From Pseudarthrobacter oxydans (GTDB taxonomy: Bacteria; Actinomycetota; Actinomycetes; Actinomycetales; Micrococcaceae), in NCBI RefSeq assembly GCF_013314975.1, contig NZ_JABTYH010000001.1, positions 1 through 64,000 of the forward strand: a DNA stretch of 64,000 nt, read 5' to 3'. The notes beneath the pieces were generated by a model that worked only from the letters and a program-made list of their open reading frames with translations, searched no databases and was not told the DNA's origin. Both the position numbers and the translations under genes were made by a program. Shown here piece by piece: positions 41,858 through 51,110 of this stretch (the stretch's first letter is position 1; the number at the start of each line of letters is the position of its first letter).

Positions 41858-43372
41858 ATGAACCAGTACGTAATCGCCATTGACCAGGGAACCACCAGCA
41901 GCCGGGCAATCATCTTCGACCACAGCGGCAGCATCGTGTCCTCGGGGCAGATGGAACACGAACAGATTTTCCCGCAGGCCGGGTGGGTGGAGCACAACCC
42001 CGCTGAAATCTGGAACAACACCCGGGAGGTCATTGCTTCCGCGCTGTCCAAGGCGAACCTGACACGGCACGATATTGCCGCCGTCGGCATTACCAACCAG
42101 CGCGAAACTGCCGTGGTGTGGGACAAGACCACGGGCGAGGCGGTCTACAACGCCATCGTCTGGCAGGACACCCGCACGCAGGACATTGTGGACCAGCTCG
42201 CCAAGGACGGCGGGCCGGACCGTTTCAAGCAAAAGGTGGGGCTGCCGCTGGCCACCTACTTCTCAGGTACCAAGATCAAATGGATCCTCGACAACGTGGA
42301 AGGCGCCCGCGCCAGGGCCGAAGCCGGTGACCTGGTGTTCGGCAACACCGACTCCTGGGTCCTGTGGAACCTGACTGGCGGCGTCAACGGCGGAGTCCAC
42401 GTCACCGACGTCACCAACGCCTCACGCACGCTGTTCATGGACCTGGAAACCCTCCAATGGGACGACGAGATCCTCGGCATCTTCGGTGTTCCCCGGACCA
42501 TGATGCCGGAGATCAAGTCCTCCTCGGAGGTGTATGGCACCGTGCACACCTCCCAGCTCCTGCGCGAGGTCCCCGTGGCCGGCATCCTCGGCGACCAGCA
42601 GGCGGCCACGTTCGGCCAGGCTGCCTTCGAGGCCGGCGAGGCCAAGAACACCTACGGCACGGGCTGCTTCCTGATCTTCAACACCGGCGAGGAGATTGTC
42701 CATTCCAAGAACGGGCTGCTGACGACTGTGGGCTACAAGCTCGGCGATGCTGCGCCGCACTACGCCCTGGAAGGCTCCATCGCCGTCACCGGCTCGCTCA
42801 TCCAGTGGCTGCGGGACAACCTGGGCATGATCAGCAGCGCGCCCGAGGTGGAAACCCTCGCCGCGTCGGTGAAGGACAACGGCGGCGTGTACATTGTGCC
42901 CGCCTTCTCCGGCCTCTTCGCGCCATACTGGCGTTCGGATGCCCGCGGCGCGATCGTTGGGCTGACCCGGTTCGTGAACAAGAACCACATTGCTCGCGCC
43001 GCGCTGGAAGCCACCGCCTTCCAGACCCGGGAGGTGCTGGACGCCGTGAACGCGGACTCGGGCGTTCCGCTCACCGAGCTGAAGGTCGACGGCGGCATGG
43101 TGGCCAATGATGCGCTGATGCAGTTCCAGGCGGACATCCTGGGCGTTCCCGTGATCCGGCCGAAGGTTGTGGAGACCACCGCCCTTGGTGCGGCGTACGC
43201 AGCCGGCCTGGCGGTCGGCTTCTGGAAGGACCTGGGGGAGTGCTCGGCCAACTGGTCCGAGGACAAGCGCTGGGAACCGCAGATGGACCAGGCGGAGCAG
43301 GACCGCCAGCTGCGCCTGTGGAAGAAGGCCGTCACCAAATCCATGGACTGGGTCGACGAGGACGTGAAGTAG
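41858..43372 (+). CDS. glpK: glycerol kinase
   Basis: FGGY-family kinase of 504 residues. It shows [15 protein letters not shown] at the N-terminus, the glycerol-binding [11 protein letters not shown] region, [25 protein letters not shown] for phosphate and adenosine binding, and [22 protein letters not shown]. It traps glycerol as glycerol-3-phosphate, the substrate of the upstream GlpD. AAGGA lies 10 bases before the ATG. A very strong terminator follows. Confidence 0.97.
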   Translation: MNQYVIAIDQGTTSSRAIIFDHSGSIVSSGQMEHEQIFPQAGWVEHNPAEIWNNTREVIASALSKANLTRHDIAAVGITNQRETAVVWDKTTGEAVYNAIVWQDTRTQDIVDQLAKDGGPDRFKQKVGLPLATYFSGTKIKWILDNVEGARARAEAGDLVFGNTDSWVLWNLTGGVNGGVHVTDVTNASRTLFMDLETLQWDDEILGIFGVPRTMMPEIKSSSEVYGTVHTSQLLREVPVAGILGDQQAATFGQAAFEAGEAKNTYGTGCFLIFNTGEEIVHSKNGLLTTVGYKLGDAAPHYALEGSIAVTGSLIQWLRDNLGMISSAPEVETLAASVKDNGGVYIVPAFSGLFAPYWRSDARGAIVGLTRFVNKNHIARAALEATAFQTREVLDAVNADSGVPLTELKVDGGMVANDALMQFQADILGVPVIRPKVVETTALGAAYAAGLAVGFWKDLGECSANWSEDKRWEPQMDQAEQDRQLRLWKKAVTKSMDWVDEDVK

Positions 43373-43418
43373 CCAGCTAGACAGCAGTTCGTGGTTGCGG
43401 CGGCCCCCGTCTCACCAC

Positions 43419-43491
43419 GCAAGGAAGGCGGCCCCTGCCCCGCCCGCTTCGCGGTGCCCACCACACCCGGGCGAGGGGCCGCCTTCCTTGC
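43419..43491 (+). terminator. 18-bp stem-loop after glpK
   Basis: Bases 43419-43436 pair perfectly with 43474-43491. A further CGCCC/GGGCG stem (43441-43445 with 43469-43473) lies inside, offset by a four-base bulge. The loop is about 23 bases. It isolates the glp operon from leuS. The 3' side is not T-rich. Confidence 0.7.
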
Positions 43492-43579
43492 GTTCGCTGT
43501 AGTCACCCTTATCCACGAACAGAGGGTCTTCGCTGCTGCTTCAGCCGCCCGTTTGCGACGGGAGACTTTGTGGGTGCGC

Positions 43580-43591
43580 TAAAGTGGTTGC
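43580..43591 (+). promoter_or_regulatory. TANNNT-N6-start, probable leaderless promoter of the leuS leader peptide
   Basis: TAAAGT (43580-43585) is followed by six bases and ATG 43592. No ribosome binding site precedes this ATG. Confidence 0.5.
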
Positions 43592-43645
43592 ATGCGTGCG
43601 ATCCTTCTGCTTAGCCAGCCGCCCGGTATCCGAAACAACGGATAG
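43592..43645 (+). CDS. leucine leader peptide of leuS
   Basis: A 17-codon reading frame encoding [17 protein letters not shown], ending at TAG 43643-43645. Residues 5-7 are three consecutive Leu codons (CTT CTG CTT); CTT is a less-used Leu codon in GC-rich genes such as those around it. The frame starts at a leaderless-type promoter and ends nine bases before a terminator hairpin, with another hairpin over its second half. This is the layout of ribosome-mediated attenuation: charged tRNA(Leu) shortage would stall translation at residues 5-7 and change the folding downstream. leuS attenuators have been predicted in some Streptomyces. Confidence 0.65.
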   Translation: MRAILLLSQPPGIRNNG

Positions 43646-43653
43646 CGTGCGGC
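43618..43653 (+). other. pause/alternative hairpin of the leuS attenuator
   Basis: GCCGC (43618-43622) pairs with GCGGC (43649-43653), and inside it TATCCG (43627-43632) pairs perfectly with CGGATA (43639-43644) around AAACAA. The structure covers the last third of the leader peptide, so a ribosome reaching its stop codon would disrupt it. A distinct antiterminator pairing was not obvious to me. Confidence 0.5.
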
Positions 43654-43678
43654 AGCCCCTCCATGGCGAGGGGCTTTT
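43654..43678 (+). terminator. attenuator terminator upstream of leuS
   Basis: AGCCCCTC (43654-43661) pairs with GAGGGGCT (43668-43675) around CATGGC, followed by TTT. It lies between the leader peptide and leuS on the leuS strand, where an unconditional terminator would block leuS. Confidence 0.7.
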
Positions 43679-43766
43679 GTGTGTCCGGGAGCATTTCCCG
43701 GTGGCAGCAGGGGGATCAGGCCGTTATGGCAGCACAGATGCCGTAACAGAACAGAAGAGGGCAGCA

Positions 43767-46298
43767 GTGGGCGTTCAGCCGGAGACAGAGACCGGAACAG
43801 CAGCAACAGTGTCAGCGGACGTGCCCGAGGAGGGCACCTACAGCTTCGCGGCGATGGAGGCCAAATGGCCGCAGGTGTGGGAAGACCTCAAGGTCTTCAC
43901 GCCCCTCGACGACGGGTCACGCGAGCGCCGGTACGTGCTGGACATGTTCCCCTACCCGTCCGGTGACCTGCACATGGGCCACGCGGAAGCGTTCGCCATG
44001 GGCGACGTCGTAGCCCGCTACCTGCGCCAGAAGGGCTACGACGTCCTCCACCCGATCGGCTGGGACTCCTTTGGCCTGCCCGCCGAAAACGCCGCCATCA
44101 AGCGCAATGCCCACCCCAGCGAGTGGACCTACGCCAATATCGACACCCAGGCGGCGTCCTTCAAGCGCTACGCCATCTCTGCCGACTGGTCCCGGCGGCT
44201 GCACACCTCGGACCCCGAGTACTACCGCTGGACGCAGTGGCTGTTCAAGCGGTTCTACGAGCGCGGCCTGGCCTACCGGAAGAACTCCCCGGTCAACTGG
44301 TGCCCGAAGGACCAGACCGTCCTGGCCAACGAACAGGTTGTCAACGGGGCCTGCGAGCGGTGCGGCACCACCGTGACCAAGAAGTCCCTCAACCAGTGGT
44401 ACTTCAAGATCACCGAGTACGCGGACCGGCTGCTCGATGACATGGAACAGCTGCGCGGGCATTGGCCGGAGCGCGTGCTGGCCATGCAGAAGAACTGGAT
44501 CGGACGGTCCGAGGGCGCGCACGTCAACTTCGTGATCGAGGCCGACGGCGGCAAGCCCGCCAAGGAGGTCACGGTCTTCACCACCCGCCCGGACACCCTG
44601 TACGGCGCAACGTTCTTTGTCGTGGCCGCAGACGCACCGCTCGCCGTCGAGCTCGTCACCGACGAGCACGCCGCAGCCCTGGACGAATACCGCGAACAGG
44701 TCAAGGCGCTCACCGAAATCGAACGCCAGTCCACCGAACGCGAAAAGACCGGCGTCTTCACCGGCCGGTACGCCGTCAACCCCCTGAACGGCGAGAAGCT
44801 GCCGGTGTGGGCCGCGGACTACGTCCTGGCTGATTATGGCACCGGTGCCATCATGGCCGTCCCCGCCCACGACCAGCGCGACCTGGACTTCGCCCGGAAG
44901 TTCGACCTGCCCGTGCGGGCAGTCCTGGATACCGGCGAGGAAGACCCCGCCGCATCCGGCACCGCCACGGCAGGGGAGGGGACCCTGATCAACTCCGGCG
45001 ACCTCGACGGCCTGCCCAAGTCCGAAGCCATCCCGGCCGCGATCGCCATGCTGGAGCAGCAGGGCACGGGCGAAAAGTTCGTCAACTTCCGGCTGCGGGA
45101 CTGGCTGCTGAGCCGCCAGCGGTTCTGGGGTACCCCCATCCCGATCATCCACTGCCCGTCCTGCGGCGAGGTTCCCGTCCCGGACGAGCAGCTGCCCGTC
45201 ACCCTGCCGTCCGACCTGCGCGGCGAGGACCTCTCGCCGAAGGGCACCTCGCCCCTGGCCGCGGCCGAGGCCTGGGTCAACGTCGAGTGCCCCACCTGCC
45301 ACGGCCCGGCCAAGCGAGACACGGACACCATGGACACCTTTGTGGACTCGTCCTGGTACTTCCTGCGCTTTGTCTCGCCGCACTACACCGAGGGCCCCTT
45401 CGACCCGCAGAAGATCAACGACTGGATGCCGGTGGGCCAGTACGTGGGCGGCGTGGAACATGCCATCCTGCACCTGCTGTACGCCCGGTTCTTCACCAAG
45501 GTCATCAACGACCTCGGCCTGATCGAGGCCAACGAGCCCTTCACGGCACTGCTCAACCAGGGCCAGGTCCTCAACGGCGGCAAGGCGATGAGCAAGTCGC
45601 TGGGCAATGGAGTGGACCTCGGTGAGCAGCTGGACAAGTACGGCGTGGACGCCGTGCGCCTGACCATGATCTTCGCTTCCCCGCCGGAGGACGACGTCGA
45701 CTGGGCGGACGTCTCGCCGTCGGGCTCTGCAAAGTTCCTGGCCCGCGCCTGGCGCCTCGCCCAGGACGTGGCAAGCGAACCCGGCGTCGACGTGACCACG
45801 GGCGACCGCGCCCTGCGATCCGTCACGCACCGGACCATTGCCGACGCCGCCGAACTCCTGGACGCCAACAAGTTCAACGTGGTGGTGGCCAAGCTGATGG
45901 AACTGGTCAACGCCACCCGCAAGACGATCAACTCAGCTCCCGGCGCCGGAACGGACCCTGCGGTCCGTGAGGCGGCCGAGGCGGTTGCCGTGATCCTGAG
46001 CCTGTTCGCCCCCTACACGGCTGAGGACATGTGGAACGTGCTGGGGCACCCCGCCTCGGTGGCCAATGCGGGCTGGCCGGCCCACGATAAGTCCCTGCTG
46101 GTGCAGGACACCGTCACCGCCGTCGTCCAGGTTCAGGGCAAGGTGCGTGACAGGCTGGAAGTTCCCCCCTCCGTGACCGAGGACGAGCTCCGGGAGCTGG
46201 CGCTGGCCTCCGGGAATGTCCAGCGCGCCCTTGACGGCCGCGGCATCCGCACCATCATTGTCCGCGCCCCTAAACTGGTCAACATCGTCCCGGCCTAG
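43767..46298 (+). CDS. leuS: leucyl-tRNA synthetase
   Basis: Class Ia LeuRS of 843 residues. It shows the HIGH-type [13 protein letters not shown] (about 50-62), a CP1 editing domain with the [12 protein letters not shown] motif (about 260-270), KMSKS as KAMSKSLGN and a C-terminal anticodon domain. It charges tRNA(Leu). GTG 43767 is preceded by GAGG at six bases; the frame is open further upstream but that runs through the attenuator. The 5' leader, from 43592, contains the leucine leader peptide and terminator, so expression is probably feedback-controlled by leucyl-tRNA. Confidence 0.97.
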   Translation: MGVQPETETGTAATVSADVPEEGTYSFAAMEAKWPQVWEDLKVFTPLDDGSRERRYVLDMFPYPSGDLHMGHAEAFAMGDVVARYLRQKGYDVLHPIGWDSFGLPAENAAIKRNAHPSEWTYANIDTQAASFKRYAISADWSRRLHTSDPEYYRWTQWLFKRFYERGLAYRKNSPVNWCPKDQTVLANEQVVNGACERCGTTVTKKSLNQWYFKITEYADRLLDDMEQLRGHWPERVLAMQKNWIGRSEGAHVNFVIEADGGKPAKEVTVFTTRPDTLYGATFFVVAADAPLAVELVTDEHAAALDEYREQVKALTEIERQSTEREKTGVFTGRYAVNPLNGEKLPVWAADYVLADYGTGAIMAVPAHDQRDLDFARKFDLPVRAVLDTGEEDPAASGTATAGEGTLINSGDLDGLPKSEAIPAAIAMLEQQGTGEKFVNFRLRDWLLSRQRFWGTPIPIIHCPSCGEVPVPDEQLPVTLPSDLRGEDLSPKGTSPLAAAEAWVNVECPTCHGPAKRDTDTMDTFVDSSWYFLRFVSPHYTEGPFDPQKINDWMPVGQYVGGVEHAILHLLYARFFTKVINDLGLIEANEPFTALLNQGQVLNGGKAMSKSLGNGVDLGEQLDKYGVDAVRLTMIFASPPEDDVDWADVSPSGSAKFLARAWRLAQDVASEPGVDVTTGDRALRSVTHRTIADAAELLDANKFNVVVAKLMELVNATRKTINSAPGAGTDPAVREAAEAVAVILSLFAPYTAEDMWNVLGHPASVANAGWPAHDKSLLVQDTVTAVVQVQGKVRDRLEVPPSVTEDELRELALASGNVQRALDGRGIRTIIVRAPKLVNIVPA

Positions 46299-46353
46299 GC
46301 CGGACGGGCCGCCGGTATCCTCCGGCGGCCCGCTGTGACCCCAGGAGGCCCCC

Positions 46354-47337
46354 TTGCCCGACCGTGACGCCGCCTGGCCCTGGGTCCGTGCACGCCTGCC
46401 GGCACGCCGCCGCGGGCAGGAAGCACCCGCAACCCAGGCTGCCGCCGTCGTACGCACTGCCGTGGTGACCGACTCCGCGGCGGCGCTGCCGGCCGACTGG
46501 ACTGCAGGACTCAGCGGTGACGGCCGGCTGACCGTGATACCGATGCCCGTGATGGTGGGGGATGAGATCTACGGTGAAGGCGAAGACGACATCTCCGAGA
46601 CCATTGCCCTGGCGCTGGCGAGCGGAACGCCAGTGAAGACCTCGCGGCCGTCACCCGGCCAGTTCGAGCAGGCCTACCGCTCGGCCCAGCAACGCGGTTT
46701 CGAGGCGGTGGTGTCTGTCCACATTTCCGGTGAACTGTCGGGGACGGCGGATGCGGCCAGGCTTGCAGCGGCCCGTGTCGGTATCCCGGTGGAGGTGGTG
46801 GATTCCCGGACGGTCGGGATGGCCCTGGGCATGGCGGTCCAGGCGGGTGTCCGGGCAGCTGCCGACGGCGGGGACGCGGCCTCTGTTGCCGCTGCCGCGG
46901 CCGACCAGGCAGCGCGGACCAAAGTGTATTTCTACGTTCCCAGCCTGGAGCAGCTGCGCCGCGGGGGACGGATAGGTCCCGCTGCCTCCCTGCTGGGAAC
47001 GATGCTGGCCATCAAGCCCATCCTGGCAGTGGACGGGGGGAAAATCGTTCCGCTGGAGAAGGTGCGGTCGGCTGCAAAGGCTGTTGCCCGCCTGGAAGAG
47101 ATTGTTGCCGCCGATGCCGGCGGCCGTCCGGCCCCTGCCGTCCGACTCGCAGTCCACCACTTTGGCAACCCTGACGAGGCCAAAGGCCTGGCCGAACGGT
47201 TGGCCCGCGCTTTGCCGCAGTGCCCTCCGGCCCAGGCCAGCTCCCTTCCCGCTGTACTGGCTGCCCACGCAGGGCTTGGGGTGCTCGCTGTCATTGTGGG
47301 GGAGGAACCGGCAGCAACCGGAAGTTTGTCCACTTAG
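46354..47337 (+). CDS. DegV family fatty acid-binding protein
   Basis: A 327-residue protein. After a basic N-terminus of about 35 residues comes the DegV fold: VVTDSAAALPADW (lipid-binding Thr/Ser loop), MPVMVGDEIYGEGEDDI, KTSRPSPGQFEQAY, SVHISGELSGTADAARLAA and LEQLRRGGRIGPAASLLGTMLAIKPIL. DegV/FakB proteins bind fatty acids; FakB presents them to the kinase FakA, but no fakA-like gene is adjacent, so the role here is open. AGGAGG lies six bases before TTG 46354, which fixes the start. It follows leuS by 55 bases. Confidence 0.9.
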   Translation: MPDRDAAWPWVRARLPARRRGQEAPATQAAAVVRTAVVTDSAAALPADWTAGLSGDGRLTVIPMPVMVGDEIYGEGEDDISETIALALASGTPVKTSRPSPGQFEQAYRSAQQRGFEAVVSVHISGELSGTADAARLAAARVGIPVEVVDSRTVGMALGMAVQAGVRAAADGGDAASVAAAAADQAARTKVYFYVPSLEQLRRGGRIGPAASLLGTMLAIKPILAVDGGKIVPLEKVRSAAKAVARLEEIVAADAGGRPAPAVRLAVHHFGNPDEAKGLAERLARALPQCPPAQASSLPAVLAAHAGLGVLAVIVGEEPAATGSLST

Positions 47338-47520
47338 CGGATACCGGCCCGGCGGCTGGCTACGCCCGCCTTGCTGAAGAGGTCTGGGGCGCAGCCTCGG
47401 CAAGAGCTCCGGTGAAGCGCTGCATTGCCTGGTCCAGCGTTTCCTCCAGGACGGATGCCTCTCACACCTCTCACATGGCCTGTGGAAATACGGTAAGGCG
47501 TCTCCGTGGGGAACTTCCAT

Positions 47521-47532
47521 TAGGCTCTGAAC
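47521..47532 (+). promoter_or_regulatory. TANNNT-N6-start, probable leaderless promoter
   Basis: TAGGCT (47521-47526) is followed by six bases and ATG 47533, without a ribosome binding site. The rest of the 195-base gap after the DegV gene shows nothing recognisable. Confidence 0.5.
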
Positions 47533-47913
47533 ATGGAGGTTCGGGACTCGCCGGGAAATTCGACCGTGGACATCAACCAGGAGCTGAGCCAGCGGCGCGG
47601 CTGGATTCTGACAATCGCCGTCGGGTTCGCTTTCTACATCCTGGGTTTTGTTATCGGAATGAAGACAGTGGGGCCGCTGTGCGGCAGCCCGCTGCTTCCG
47701 CAAAGCAGTGCTGCTGAAGAGGCCGACATCCAGATGCGGACCACCGGGCTGGCGGCGGAGTGCTACCGGAACATCGATGCCGCTTCTGTACCGGTGTGGA
47801 TCTTGATGGCGCTCGGAATTGGCCTGGTCCTGACAGGAGTCGCTGTCAGGATCGTGGGTATCCGCCGGTCATTTGCCCGATCCGGGACGTTGACCGGAGC
47901 TGCACAGGATTAG
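47533..47913 (+). CDS. hypothetical membrane protein, two membrane helices
   Basis: A 126-residue protein with membrane helices at about 24-43 and 87-107. The roughly 40-residue loop between them carries two Cys (GPLCGSPLLPQ and AECYRN) that could form a disulfide if outside the cell. N- and C-terminal parts are hydrophilic and probably cytoplasmic. I do not recognise a family. It appears to have its own leaderless promoter, and comEA follows after 126 bases. Confidence 0.65.
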   Translation: MEVRDSPGNSTVDINQELSQRRGWILTIAVGFAFYILGFVIGMKTVGPLCGSPLLPQSSAAEEADIQMRTTGLAAECYRNIDAASVPVWILMALGIGLVLTGVAVRIVGIRRSFARSGTLTGAAQD

Positions 47914-48027
47914 GCAGACTGCATGGCTTTCCGTCCAGCGCGGGTGGCGATCCCATGCGGCACTCTTGAGGCGGGGATGCTTTCCACATAACAGGCGTTT
48001 GCCCTGTTGCCTCAACCCGGCGTTCCC

Positions 48028-48039
48028 TAGCGTGAAGTT
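48028..48039 (+). promoter_or_regulatory. TANNNT-N6-start, probable leaderless promoter of comEA
   Basis: TAGCGT (48028-48033) is followed by six bases and ATG 48040. A possible -35 TTGCCT (48007-48012) lies 15 bases upstream, slightly short. No Shine-Dalgarno sequence is present. Confidence 0.5.
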
Positions 48040-48966
48040 ATGTCACGCCGGGACGCTGGAACAGCAGGCCATGCGGCGCGCCATGCCAGGACCCGGCTGC
48101 AGGCAGCCCTCGGCGAGGCGCCGTCCGGCCTGTTGCTGGAGACCGTTGGGAATCAGCTCTTCGAGTACAAGGGCTCCGGGGGTCACGAACCGGACACCTC
48201 CCATGTGGTGACGGCCGGTGAAAACGGACAGGATCCAGATCCGGCGTCCACTACGCTGGGACCGGCATTCCGTTGGCGGTTGGGCACCCGCCTCGCGGTT
48301 CTTCTCGGTGTCCTTGGCGTGGCTGCCGCAGCGTGGTTCTGGTGGCAGGCGGCAGCGAGCCAGCCGGAAATCCTCCCCCTCAGCGGTGTCAGCCCGGGCA
48401 CCCCTGCGGCCGGCCCCTCAGCCGAGGCTGCTGCCACGGGAGACGGGGGGACCGGTGGCAGCGGGCCGGACATCGACGACCCGAAGGCTGAAGCCGCCGC
48501 TGCGGTGGTGGTCCACGTGGCCGGCGCGGTGACCAGCCCCGGAGTGGTTCGGCTGCCGGCGGGAAGCCGCGTGCACGAGGCGATCACGGCCGCCGGAGGC
48601 GCAGTCCCCGGCGCGGACCTTGACCGGCTGAACCTGGCCGTCATGGTGGAGGACGGCCAAAAGATCCACGTGCCGCGGGCGGGCGAGGCGTTACCTGCAG
48701 GAGGTACTGGTGGCGGAGGTCCGCAACCCGGCGGCGGCGTGGCCGATGCCGGCAACACCGGAAGCGCTGCGGGAGGGAAAATCAACGTCAACACGGCCAG
48801 TATGGAGGAACTGGATACGTTGCCGAAAGTCGGGCCCGTGCTTGCCCAACGCATCGTGGACTGGCGCAGAGAGCATGGGGCTTTCAAGAGCGTCGAGGAG
48901 CTGGACGCAGTGGACGGCGTCGGTCCCAAGATGCTTGAGGCATTGTTGCCGCTGGTGACGGTATGA
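48040..48966 (+). CDS. comEA: ComEA-type DNA-binding competence protein
   Basis: A 308-residue membrane-anchored protein. A cytoplasmic N-terminus (about 1-85) is followed by one membrane helix (RLAVLLGVLGVAAAAWFWW, about 87-105) and a Ser/Gly/Pro linker. An SLBB domain (about 165-220: VVVHVAGAVTSPGVVRLPAGSRVHEAITAAGG) and a helix-hairpin-helix DNA-binding domain (about 245-308: INVNTASMEELDTLPKVGPVLAQRIVDWR) complete it. In transformable bacteria ComEA binds incoming double-stranded DNA outside the membrane. comEC follows 26 bases later. Confidence 0.92.
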   Translation: MSRRDAGTAGHAARHARTRLQAALGEAPSGLLLETVGNQLFEYKGSGGHEPDTSHVVTAGENGQDPDPASTTLGPAFRWRLGTRLAVLLGVLGVAAAAWFWWQAAASQPEILPLSGVSPGTPAAGPSAEAAATGDGGTGGSGPDIDDPKAEAAAAVVVHVAGAVTSPGVVRLPAGSRVHEAITAAGGAVPGADLDRLNLAVMVEDGQKIHVPRAGEALPAGGTGGGGPQPGGGVADAGNTGSAAGGKINVNTASMEELDTLPKVGPVLAQRIVDWRREHGAFKSVEELDAVDGVGPKMLEALLPLVTV

Positions 48967-48992
48967 GGTGTCCCGGGTGAGGGTGGTATCTG

Positions 48993-51110
48993 ATGGGTAG
49001 CCGCAGGGAGAAGCCGCCGACGAGCCCCTGGCAGAGGTATGTGGAGTCTGCAGTCAGGGCACCTGCAGCCGTGCCGGGACACGCGGGCAGCACCGCGTCC
49101 ACCGAAGGCAGCGCACCGCACGGCGGGAACAGGACGGCTGAGGGCCGCGGGAAAGAGCCAGGACGGCGGCTGGATCTCGAACGTCCGGCCACCTTCCGGC
49201 GCCGGCTCCAGGAGCAATGGGGCGGGATGTGGGATTCAGCCTGGCAGGGAGCGGGGACGGAGGCTGTAGGGAACGGCGCGGCCCCCGGCAGCGGGGCGCC
49301 ACGCCGCCGCACTGACGTTCGCCTCGCCGTTCCGGCGGTGGCAGTGTGGGCAGCCTCCAGTGCCGGGCTCTGGCTGCACCCGGTGGCCCTGGCGGTACTC
49401 TGTTGTGCTTTTGCTGCTGCGGGAACGCTCTTGATCAGCCGGAGCAGGCATCTCTTCCCACCTGGCAAACTCCGCTGCACGGCACTCGGGAGAGAACGCC
49501 CGCCCGCCCGGCGCAGTTTCCTGTCCACCAGCGCGGCAGCACTCTTCCTGGCAGCGGCCGCGGCTGCCCACTCGGCCGCGGGAGCAAGCCAGCGGTTCGA
49601 GGGGCCCCTGGCGGAGGCTGTTGCGGCGGGGAAATCAGTAGTGGCCGTCGTCGAAGTGGCCGGGAACCCCCGTGCGCTCACAGCACCAGGCCAGGCGGGA
49701 ACGCCGGAACGCTGGTCAGTACCGGTCTGGACCCGCGAGATCAGCACCGGCGGTGTCCTGCTCCGAACCCGGGCTCAGCTCGTGGTGACGGGCGGCGGGG
49801 ACTGGGGCACTGCGGTGACCGGGCAGCTGGTCCGCGCAACGGGAAAGCTTCGGCCACCAGAGCAGGGAACCCGGGAAGCGGGGATCCTCACAGCCTCCTC
49901 AGGCCCAGGCCCGGCTACCGGGGTGCCAATCCTTGAGAAATCGGCCAAGGAACTGCGGGAACAGTTCGTTGCCGCGTCCTCCTTCCTCGCCCCCGATCCC
50001 CGCGGCCTGCTGCCGGGCATGGTCACCGGAGATACCACAGCGCTGGACGAGGGCCTGGAGACTGCCATGAAGGCGGTGGGCATGACGCACCTGACGGCCG
50101 TCAGCGGCGCCAACTGCAGCCTGGTCCTTGGGGCCCTGCTGCTGGCCTGCCGGAGCCTGCGCCTGCCACGCCTTGCCGCCGCTGCCCTGGCCGGTGCCGG
50201 CCTCTGGCTCTTTGTGCTCCTCGTGGGGCCGGACGCGAGCGTTTTGCGGGCAGCCCTCATGGGCGCAGTGGCTGTCGTATCGCTTGCAAGTGGGCGGTCC
50301 GGACGCGGCCTCAGTTTCCTGTGCCTGGCGGTGATCGGCCTGCTGCTGACGGACCCCGGACTGGGATCCAGTTTTGGATTCCTCCTGTCCGTTCTGGCAA
50401 CCCTGGGAATCATTGTCCTTGGCCGGCGCATCATCGATTGGACGCCGGGGTTCGTTCCACGCTGGGCGGCTGCGGCGGTGGCCGTCCCGTTGTCGGCGCA
50501 GCTGCTGTGCGGTCCCGTGATCGTGCTCCTGCAACCCCAGTTTTCCACCTACTCGCTGCTGGCCAATGTCATTGCCTCACCCCTGGTGGCCCCTGTGACG
50601 CTGTTTGGGACGGCAGCTGTTCCACTGATGGTTCTTGCCCCGTGGGCGGCAACGGCCCTCATCGCGGTGGCCGGAACGTTCAGTGCCGGCGTCGCCGCCA
50701 CGGCAAGGTTCACGTCCCAGCTCCCGGGAGCATCGCTGCCCTGGCCGGAAGGCATTCACGGGCTGCTGACCATGCTGTTCCTGTCTGTTCTGACGTATGG
50801 AACCGTCTGGGCTTGTGCCCGGCCCCGCCAGGCCTGCCGGCTTGTACTGTCCTGCCACCGGCGTCTCGTTTCGCTTATCGAAGTCATGGAGACGTGGTCA
50901 GTCCTGACGCTCCACCGCCACGGCTTTCGGCAGGGGCCCCGATCGAAGCGGAAGCCGGCGCGGAGGCCCGCTCCCGGCTTGGAGCGGGGAGCGGGACGTG
51001 GCAGGCTGGGATACTCCACAAATCTTTCCGGAAGGAACCCACGATGGCCGCTGCGCAGAAGCGAGCAACCCGTTCCCCGGCATCAAACGCTGCCACCTGG
51101 CGGGACGTAA
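48993..51110 (+). CDS. comEC: ComEC/Rec2 family DNA-uptake channel protein
   Basis: A 705-residue polytopic protein. The N-terminal membrane and DUF4131-like OB region (about 110-320) precede the competence domain (about 330-620), with DPRGLLPGMVTGDTTALDEGLETAMKAVGMTHLTAVSGANCSLV region features. No C-terminal metallo-beta-lactamase HxHxDH motif is seen; the protein ends in a basic, low-complexity tail (about 650-705). It should form the channel for single-stranded DNA entry. GGTGAGGGTGG precedes the ATG. Its last 67 bases overlap holA in another frame. Confidence 0.88.
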   Translation: MGSRREKPPTSPWQRYVESAVRAPAAVPGHAGSTASTEGSAPHGGNRTAEGRGKEPGRRLDLERPATFRRRLQEQWGGMWDSAWQGAGTEAVGNGAAPGSGAPRRRTDVRLAVPAVAVWAASSAGLWLHPVALAVLCCAFAAAGTLLISRSRHLFPPGKLRCTALGRERPPARRSFLSTSAAALFLAAAAAAHSAAGASQRFEGPLAEAVAAGKSVVAVVEVAGNPRALTAPGQAGTPERWSVPVWTREISTGGVLLRTRAQLVVTGGGDWGTAVTGQLVRATGKLRPPEQGTREAGILTASSGPGPATGVPILEKSAKELREQFVAASSFLAPDPRGLLPGMVTGDTTALDEGLETAMKAVGMTHLTAVSGANCSLVLGALLLACRSLRLPRLAAAALAGAGLWLFVLLVGPDASVLRAALMGAVAVVSLASGRSGRGLSFLCLAVIGLLLTDPGLGSSFGFLLSVLATLGIIVLGRRIIDWTPGFVPRWAAAAVAVPLSAQLLCGPVIVLLQPQFSTYSLLANVIASPLVAPVTLFGTAAVPLMVLAPWAATALIAVAGTFSAGVAATARFTSQLPGASLPWPEGIHGLLTMLFLSVLTYGTVWACARPRQACRLVLSCHRRLVSLIEVMETWSVLTLHRHGFRQGPRSKRKPARRPAPGLERGAGRGRLGYSTNLSGRNPRWPLRRSEQPVPRHQTLPPGGT

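Noticed and set aside
43592..43766. T-box riboswitch upstream of leuS
   Set aside because: No T-box sequence or specifier-loop arrangement was seen; the Leu-codon leader peptide and terminator explain the region better.
43917..45830. Long minus-strand frame opposite leuS
   Set aside because: Shadow of leuS produced by third-position GC bias.
50321..51043. In-frame extension upstream of holA inside comEC
   Set aside because: No HolA similarity before 51044, where a strong ribosome binding site and ATG occur; the extension is out of frame with the real comEC.
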